Under the pieces are notes generated by a model. The model saw nothing but the letters and a program-made list of their open reading frames with translations. It made no database searches and was not told the origin of the DNA. DNA of 29,804 nt from positions 1 through 29,804 of the forward strand of contig JASJGS010000213.1 in the NCBI GenBank assembly GCA_033791445.1, written 5' to 3'. The stretch's first letter is position 1. Each line of letters opens with the position of its first letter. A program made the translations under genes and the position numbers. Of this stretch, positions 25,427 to 29,804 are shown piece after piece. Source of the stretch: JANTGF01 sp033791445 (lineage in GTDB: Bacteria; Bacteroidota; Bacteroidia; Bacteroidales; VadinHA17).

Positions 25427-26308
25427 ATGAATAAATTTTCAGGTACAGGAGTTGCCATCGTAACGCCTTTTAGAACAGATAGCAGCATCGATTTTAAATC
25501 ATTGGAAAACCTTATTGAGAACCTTATTTCAAATGGCATAGATTATCTCGTTGTTCTTGGAACTACTGGCGAATCGGTTACTTTAAGTAAGGCGGAAAAA
25601 AAAGCCGTTGTCAATCATGTTATTGAAATTAATTCAGGAAGAATTCCGATTGTTGTTGGAGTTGGCGGTAACAATACCGGCGAAATTATTGCCCAAATAA
25701 AGAAGAATGATTTTGTTGGTGTAGACGCTATTTTATCTGTAGCGCCCTATTATAATAAACCTACACAAAAAGGATTAATTCTGCATTTTGAAATGATTGC
25801 CGCAACCAGTCCTGTTCCTGTAATTCTATATAACATTCCCGGCCGAACGGGTGTAAACATGATGGCTGAAACTGTAATTGAATTGGCTCACAAGTCAAAA
25901 AATATTATTGCTATTAAAGAGGCCTCAGGAGATTTAGACCAGATTACCAAGATAATGAAAAATAAACCTGAAGGATTTCAGGTTATTTCCGGCGACGATA
26001 GTTTAACAATTCCGATTATCGCTGAAGGTGGTGTTGGAGTGGTTTCTGTTCTGGCAAATGCTTTTCCGGCCGAAGTAAGCAAACTTGTTTCTTCTGCTTT
26101 AAAAGGGAATTTTAAAGAAGCTTGCAACATACATTTTAAATTCACCGAACTAATTGACTTACTGTTTATTGACGGAAACCCTGCAGGAGTAAAAGCTATT
26201 TTGCATCAAATGAAATTCATCTCCAATTCTCTTAGACTTCCATTAACTCCTGTTGAAAAGGAAACTTACGACAAAATATCAAAATTGATTCTTCAGAATT
26301 TAAATTAA
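25427..26308 (+). CDS. dapA: 4-hydroxy-tetrahydrodipicolinate synthase
   Basis: DapA condenses pyruvate with aspartate semialdehyde, the first committed step to diaminopimelate and lysine, in the cytoplasm. The 293-residue protein is a TIM barrel with the family motifs GTGVAIVTPF (6-15), LGTTGES (44-50), Tyr109 in APYYNKPTQKG, Tyr135 in ILYNIPGRTG and the Schiff-base lysine Lys164 in IAIKEASGD. It follows the DUF6913 gene by 10 bases. Possible stems after it (26318-26349 and 26364-26391) may end the transcript. Related aldolases such as N-acetylneuraminate lyase share the fold, but the GTTGES and YNIPGRTG forms and full motif set support DapA. Confidence 0.96.
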   Translation: MNKFSGTGVAIVTPFRTDSSIDFKSLENLIENLISNGIDYLVVLGTTGESVTLSKAEKKAVVNHVIEINSGRIPIVVGVGGNNTGEIIAQIKKNDFVGVDAILSVAPYYNKPTQKGLILHFEMIAATSPVPVILYNIPGRTGVNMMAETVIELAHKSKNIIAIKEASGDLDQITKIMKNKPEGFQVISGDDSLTIPIIAEGGVGVVSVLANAFPAEVSKLVSSALKGNFKEACNIHFKFTELIDLLFIDGNPAGVKAILHQMKFISNSLRLPLTPVEKETYDKISKLILQNLN

Positions 26309-26363
26309 ACCTGCTGTAAGTTCTTCTCTTAATTATAAGCCCAGAACTTCTGTTTACTGTATT

Positions 26364-26391
26364 AGGGAATAATTCAGACTCTTATTTCCCT
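26364..26391 (+). terminator. Possible terminator after dapA
   Basis: AGGGAATAA (26364-26372) pairs with TTATTTCCCT (26382-26391) with one bulge and a 9-base loop, followed by TTCC. A second weaker stem, AAGTTCT / AGAACTT, lies at 26318-26349. The T-run is poor, so termination is uncertain. Confidence 0.4.
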
Positions 26392-26465
26392 TTCCAATTT
26401 TAACAAGTAACTTCAATTAAGTGAATACTGATCAGGATTTGATCACTATACTGAGAAATATTTTT

Positions 26466-26473
26466 TAATTTCG
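26466..26473 (+). promoter_or_regulatory. Possible -7 promoter element of the GH92 gene
   Basis: TAATTTCG differs from TAnnTTTG at one position. It would start transcription near 26480, giving a leader of about 50 bases before the ATG at 26531 and supporting that start over the ATG at 26480. Confidence 0.3.
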
Positions 26474-26530
26474 TGGTATATGAATCATTATTATATCTCT
26501 CCTATGCCAACTCGCCAACTCACAACCAAA

Positions 26531-28897
26531 ATGAAGACAATATTTCTTTTAGTAGGAATAGCTTTTCTTTTCTCATGCAATCAAAATACAAGTAACAATC
26601 CTATAAAATATGTAGATCCTAAAATTGGATCTGTACATGGTAGGTGGTTTTTTTTCACTCCAGGTGCGCTACCCTTTGGAATGGCTAAACTTGCACCCCA
26701 TACCAATGCATACAATAGTATTGGGAGTTGGTTGCCCTGTGGATATGATGACCGACATAACTCAATCGAGGGCTTTGGCCAATTTCATGAATTTCAAATA
26801 GGTGGCCTGGTTTTTATGCCAGCAGAAGGTCAACTCTTAACTACACCTGGAACTCTTGATGAACCAGAGAAAGGCTATCGGTCCCGGTTTATAAAAGATG
26901 ATGAATATGTGGAACCTGGATATTATTCTGTAGTGTTAAAGGACTATAATATTAAAGCCGAACTAACAGCAACAGAAAGAGTTGGATTCCAGAGATTTAC
27001 ATTTCCTGAAACGAAAGAAGCCCATCTAATAATTGACATTGGACATAAACAGGGAGAGAGCAGCGATATAACCGAAGCTTTTATCGAAAAGGTATCTGAT
27101 AATGAATTTGAAGGCTATATTGTCAGCTATCCCGAATATGTAAAAATCTGTGATCCTGGAAAAAGAGTCAAAATGTTTTTTGCTATTACGGTTAGTAAAA
27201 GTCCTATTGCAACCGGGTCTTTTGTCGATGATATGATTAAAGAAGGAGAAGTTTTTTCAAAAGGTGTAAACAATGGAATGTACCTTACTTTCACTATGAT
27301 GAAAGATGAAATCCTTGAGGTTCAGACAGGTTTATCTTATACCAGTGTAGAAAATGCTCGATTAAATTTAGAAACAGAAGCTTCTGGAATCACCTTTGAT
27401 GAAGTTCATGATACTGCTTTAAAAAAATGGAACTTAATGTTAAGCAGGATTAAGGTAGAGGGGGGACAGGAAGTAGACAAAACAAAATTTTATACCGGTT
27501 TGTATCATGCGCTTTTGGGAAGGGGATTAGCAAGTGACGTAAATGGAATGTATCCCAGAAATGATGGTAATATTGGACAAATTCCATTGAATGAACATGG
27601 GAAACCTAGCTATAATCATTATAACACAGATGGTATTTGGGGTGGATTCTGGAATCTTGGACAACTCTGGGCCTTAGCCTACCCAGATTATCTCAGTGAA
27701 TATATGCAGTCAAATCTTGATTTTTACCTGGAAACCGGATGGCTTCATGATGGAGTAGCATCGGGTGCCCATTCCAATGGGGTTCAGACCAATTTTAACG
27801 GATTAATGCTTGCTGCAACCTATAACTGTGGAATCAGAGACTTTGACATTGAATTAGCTTATGAGGCTGCAAGAAAGAACGAACTGGAATACAGGAATAG
27901 ACCCTTTGGTTCAGGAAAATATGATCTGAACTATTTTGTCAACAATGGCTACATTCACTCCTATGACACAACTATTTCAAATGGTTGGATCTTTAATTTT
28001 GGAGCTTCCCACACTCTTGAGTTCTGTTTTAGTTCTTACGCTGTTGCTCAATTTGCAAAGGCATTGGATAAAAAAGAAGATTACGAAAAGCTCATGAATC
28101 AGGCTCAGTCTTATAAGTTACTATTTGACAAGGAGACCAAATTTATTAGGCCTAGAAATAAGGATGGTAGCTTCATTGAGAATTTTGATCCTATGGAACC
28201 ATGGGTAGGATTCCAGGAAGGCAATGCATTTCAATATACCTGGTATGTTCCACATGATACAGCAGGAATGATTGAATTAGTTGGATTGGAAAGATATAAC
28301 GAACGACTTGAAATGATGTTCTCAGAAGCCAGGAAAAGTCTTTTTGGTGGAGGAAAAGAAATAGATAGTTTCTCAGGTCTTCAGAAACTGTATAACCACG
28401 GTAATCAGCCATGCTTATTCAATTCTTTCCTTTTTAATTTTTCCGGGAAGCCATGGTTAAGTCAAAAATGGAGCAAACTAATTTGCCAGGAATTTTATGG
28501 AACGGAACCTCTACATGGATATGGATTTGGTCAAGACGAAGATCAAGGCCAACTTGGTGCCTGGTATGTGATGTCGGCTATTGGTTTATTTGATGTTGCT
28601 GGACACGCCAATGCAAATCCAGTATTTCAGTTAGGAAGCCCTCAATTTGAGAAAATTACGATTGAATTAGACCCCAAATATTATAAAGGGAAGAAGTTGA
28701 CGATCGAAACAGTAAATAACAGTCCGGAAAACGTCTATATACAATCGGCCAGTTTAAATGGAAAATCTTTTGAAGAATCATGGATACTTAGAGAAAACTT
28801 AATGAAAGGAGCCAAACTTAAATTAGTAATGGGCCCAAATCCAAATACAGAGAGAGCTGTGGGACTCATCCCACCTTCCATGTCAAATGAAAAATAA
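26531..28897 (+). CDS. GH92-family glycoside hydrolase lipoprotein (alpha-mannosidase-like)
   Basis: 788 residues from the ATG at 26531. An ATG at 26480 adds 17 residues ahead of the signal and is less likely. The lipobox is LFSC (Cys16). The GH92 pattern is clear: an N-terminal beta-sandwich beginning YVDPKIG and TPGALPFGMAKLAPHT, then an (alpha/alpha)6 barrel with FQEGNAFQYTWYVPHDTAGMI (Glu563, counterpart of the catalytic-acid region), GNQPCLFNSFLFNFSGKPW, and GFGQDEDQGQLGAWYVMSAIG (acidic cluster 669-671, catalytic-base region). GH92 enzymes are calcium-dependent exo-alpha-mannosidases. Several motifs here depart from the common form, for example QFHEFQIGGLVFM in place of the usual GFSHTHLSG, so the substrate may differ. 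No SusC/SusD pair is nearby. Family assignment is firm and specificity is open. Confidence 0.88.
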   Translation: MKTIFLLVGIAFLFSCNQNTSNNPIKYVDPKIGSVHGRWFFFTPGALPFGMAKLAPHTNAYNSIGSWLPCGYDDRHNSIEGFGQFHEFQIGGLVFMPAEGQLLTTPGTLDEPEKGYRSRFIKDDEYVEPGYYSVVLKDYNIKAELTATERVGFQRFTFPETKEAHLIIDIGHKQGESSDITEAFIEKVSDNEFEGYIVSYPEYVKICDPGKRVKMFFAITVSKSPIATGSFVDDMIKEGEVFSKGVNNGMYLTFTMMKDEILEVQTGLSYTSVENARLNLETEASGITFDEVHDTALKKWNLMLSRIKVEGGQEVDKTKFYTGLYHALLGRGLASDVNGMYPRNDGNIGQIPLNEHGKPSYNHYNTDGIWGGFWNLGQLWALAYPDYLSEYMQSNLDFYLETGWLHDGVASGAHSNGVQTNFNGLMLAATYNCGIRDFDIELAYEAARKNELEYRNRPFGSGKYDLNYFVNNGYIHSYDTTISNGWIFNFGASHTLEFCFSSYAVAQFAKALDKKEDYEKLMNQAQSYKLLFDKETKFIRPRNKDGSFIENFDPMEPWVGFQEGNAFQYTWYVPHDTAGMIELVGLERYNERLEMMFSEARKSLFGGGKEIDSFSGLQKLYNHGNQPCLFNSFLFNFSGKPWLSQKWSKLICQEFYGTEPLHGYGFGQDEDQGQLGAWYVMSAIGLFDVAGHANANPVFQLGSPQFEKITIELDPKYYKGKKLTIETVNNSPENVYIQSASLNGKSFEESWILRENLMKGAKLKLVMGPNPNTERAVGLIPPSMSNEK

Positions 28898-28925
28898 TTA
28901 TAGAATATCACTTCTTAAATAAGTA

Positions 28926-29804
28926 CTACTTACCTGCAGGAATCTGACCTCCTGGAGAAGCTCCTGCCCTACCATGGCATTGTTTGAATTTCTTGCCACT
29001 GCCACATGGACAAGGATCGTTACGGCCGACCTTCTTTTCAACCCTTATGGGCTGGGATTTTTGCTGTTCATCTGGTCCTCCAGTGGAGGAAGAATTGGCA
29101 TAGGAAGGCACCTCCGTTTTAGAGGTTTTCATATTACTGGTATCCAGACTCCTTCTTTCACGAGCTTCTTTTACTTCACTGGCATCAGCAACCGGAATCT
29201 GTCCTTTCATTAAAGTGGCAATAACCTCCTTGTTGACCCTGGTAACCATATTGCTAAAGAGTCCGAACGATTCAAACTTGTATATTAAAAGAGGATCTTT
29301 TTGCTCGTAAGTAGCTGACTGAACTGATTGTTTTAATTCATCAAGTTCACGCAAATGCTCCTTCCAAGCTTCATCAATTGTTGAAAGGATAACAGTTTTT
29401 TCGTAAGATTTAACTAATTCTTTGCCCTCAGATTTAGTGGCTTTTTCAAGATTGGTAACCACCTGGAAGACCCTGGTACCGTCACTTATTGGTACAACTA
29501 TATTTTCATAAACATGTTTTTGCCTCTGATATACATCCTTAATTACAGGATAAGCCTGTTTGGATATAATTTCTTCTTTTCTCAAGTAAGTATCAAGAAC
29601 CAGTGTATTTATCTGATTTACTATGTCTTTTGGATCTAATTTCAGGAATTCTTCTTCAGTGAAAGGAGGTTCAACTGAAAATGTGCGTAAAAGTTCAAAG
29701 CTGAAACTCTCAAAATCTCCAACCTTATGATACTGATCAGTTAGGTTTTCTGAAACATCATACATCATGTTTGCAATGTCAACACTCAATCTTTCACCAA
29801 ATAA
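28926..29804 (-). CDS. secA: Preprotein translocase ATPase SecA, C-terminal part (gene runs off the right edge)
   Basis: SecA drives protein export through SecYEG with ATP. Only the last 292 or so residues are in the window, and the frame continues to the edge (LFGERLSVDIANMMYD), so no start is present. The part seen covers the end of the helical wing and scaffold domains (TIDEAWKEHLRELDELKQSV, DPLLIYKFESFGLFSNMVTRV), a variable linker, and the C-terminal zinc motif CPCGSGKKFKQCH that binds SecB or ribosomes in other bacteria. The tail after it is GRAGASPGGQIPAGK. It converges with the GH92 gene 28 bases away. No damage is visible. Confidence 0.96.
   Translation of the reverse strand, partial: LFGERLSVDIANMMYDVSENLTDQYHKVGDFESFSFELLRTFSVEPPFTEEEFLKLDPKDIVNQINTLVLDTYLRKEEIISKQAYPVIKDVYQRQKHVYENIVVPISDGTRVFQVVTNLEKATKSEGKELVKSYEKTVILSTIDEAWKEHLRELDELKQSVQSATYEQKDPLLIYKFESFGLFSNMVTRVNKEVIATLMKGQIPVADASEVKEARERRSLDTSNMKTSKTEVPSYANSSSTGGPDEQQKSQPIRVEKKVGRNDPCPCGSGKKFKQCHGRAGASPGGQIPAGK

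Noticed and set aside
26480..26530. Upstream ATG as the start of the GH92 gene
   Set aside because: It would put 17 residues ahead of an otherwise perfect lipoprotein signal (MKTIFLLVGIAFLFSC). The likely -7 element at 26466-26473 would also make the transcript start right at this ATG.
28926..29789. Complete gene starting at 29789
   Set aside because: That codon is an internal TTG. The SecA frame runs on to the edge with conserved residues (LFGERLSVDIANM).

Overview
This is an AT-rich, low-GC window from a free-living member of the Bacteroidota that uses type IX secretion (T9SS). The evidence is three proteins with a C-terminal 'YPNP/RPNP'-type T9SS sorting domain, several promoters of the Bacteroidota form (TAnnTTTG at -7), the Bacteroidota-restricted DUF6913 family, a GH92 enzyme, a DUF4369/thioredoxin lipid-envelope protein, and a BtuG-like propeller lipoprotein beside a TonB receptor. 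The order may be Cytophagales or a relative, but this cannot be settled from the window. No tRNA, rRNA, CRISPR array, insertion sequence or phage gene was seen.

Layout. (1) Positions 1-5918, plus strand: the 3' end of one large T9SS-exported surface protein, then a complete 1351-residue paralogue. Each has its own hairpin terminator, and they are separated by a 621-base gap with several small inverted repeats. The full-length paralogue carries two separate seven-repeat beta-propeller regions around a DUF11 domain, then two choice-of-anchor-D domains. (2) Positions 6055-12224, minus strand: an outer-membrane barrel protein and housekeeping genes folD, ffh and argS, preceded by a family-2 glycosyltransferase. 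(3) Positions 12327-13733, plus strand: a periplasmic thioredoxin-fold protein with a clear Bacteroidota promoter. (4) Positions 13784-22650, minus strand: a vitamin B12 uptake operon. A cobalamin riboswitch leads into btuB (TonB receptor, TTG start), btuG (surface B12-binding lipoprotein), a secreted trypsin-like protease with a T9SS tail, btuF, btuC and btuD. (5) Positions 22756-28897, plus strand: ligA, a DUF6913 gene, dapA, and a divergent GH92 glycosidase lipoprotein. (6) Positions 28926-29804, minus strand: the C-terminal third of secA, running off the right edge.

How the genes work together. The B12 locus is the coherent system here. BtuG and BtuB would capture and import corrinoid across the outer membrane, BtuF would take it in the periplasm, and BtuCD would pump it inward, all under riboswitch repression by B12. 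The unusual member is the T9SS-secreted serine protease between btuG and btuF. It has an intact His-Asp-Ser triad and lies 15 bases from btuF, so it may be co-expressed under B12 starvation and may free corrinoid from proteins. That role is inference. The giant propeller proteins at the left edge are the other accessory feature and probably act on the cell surface.
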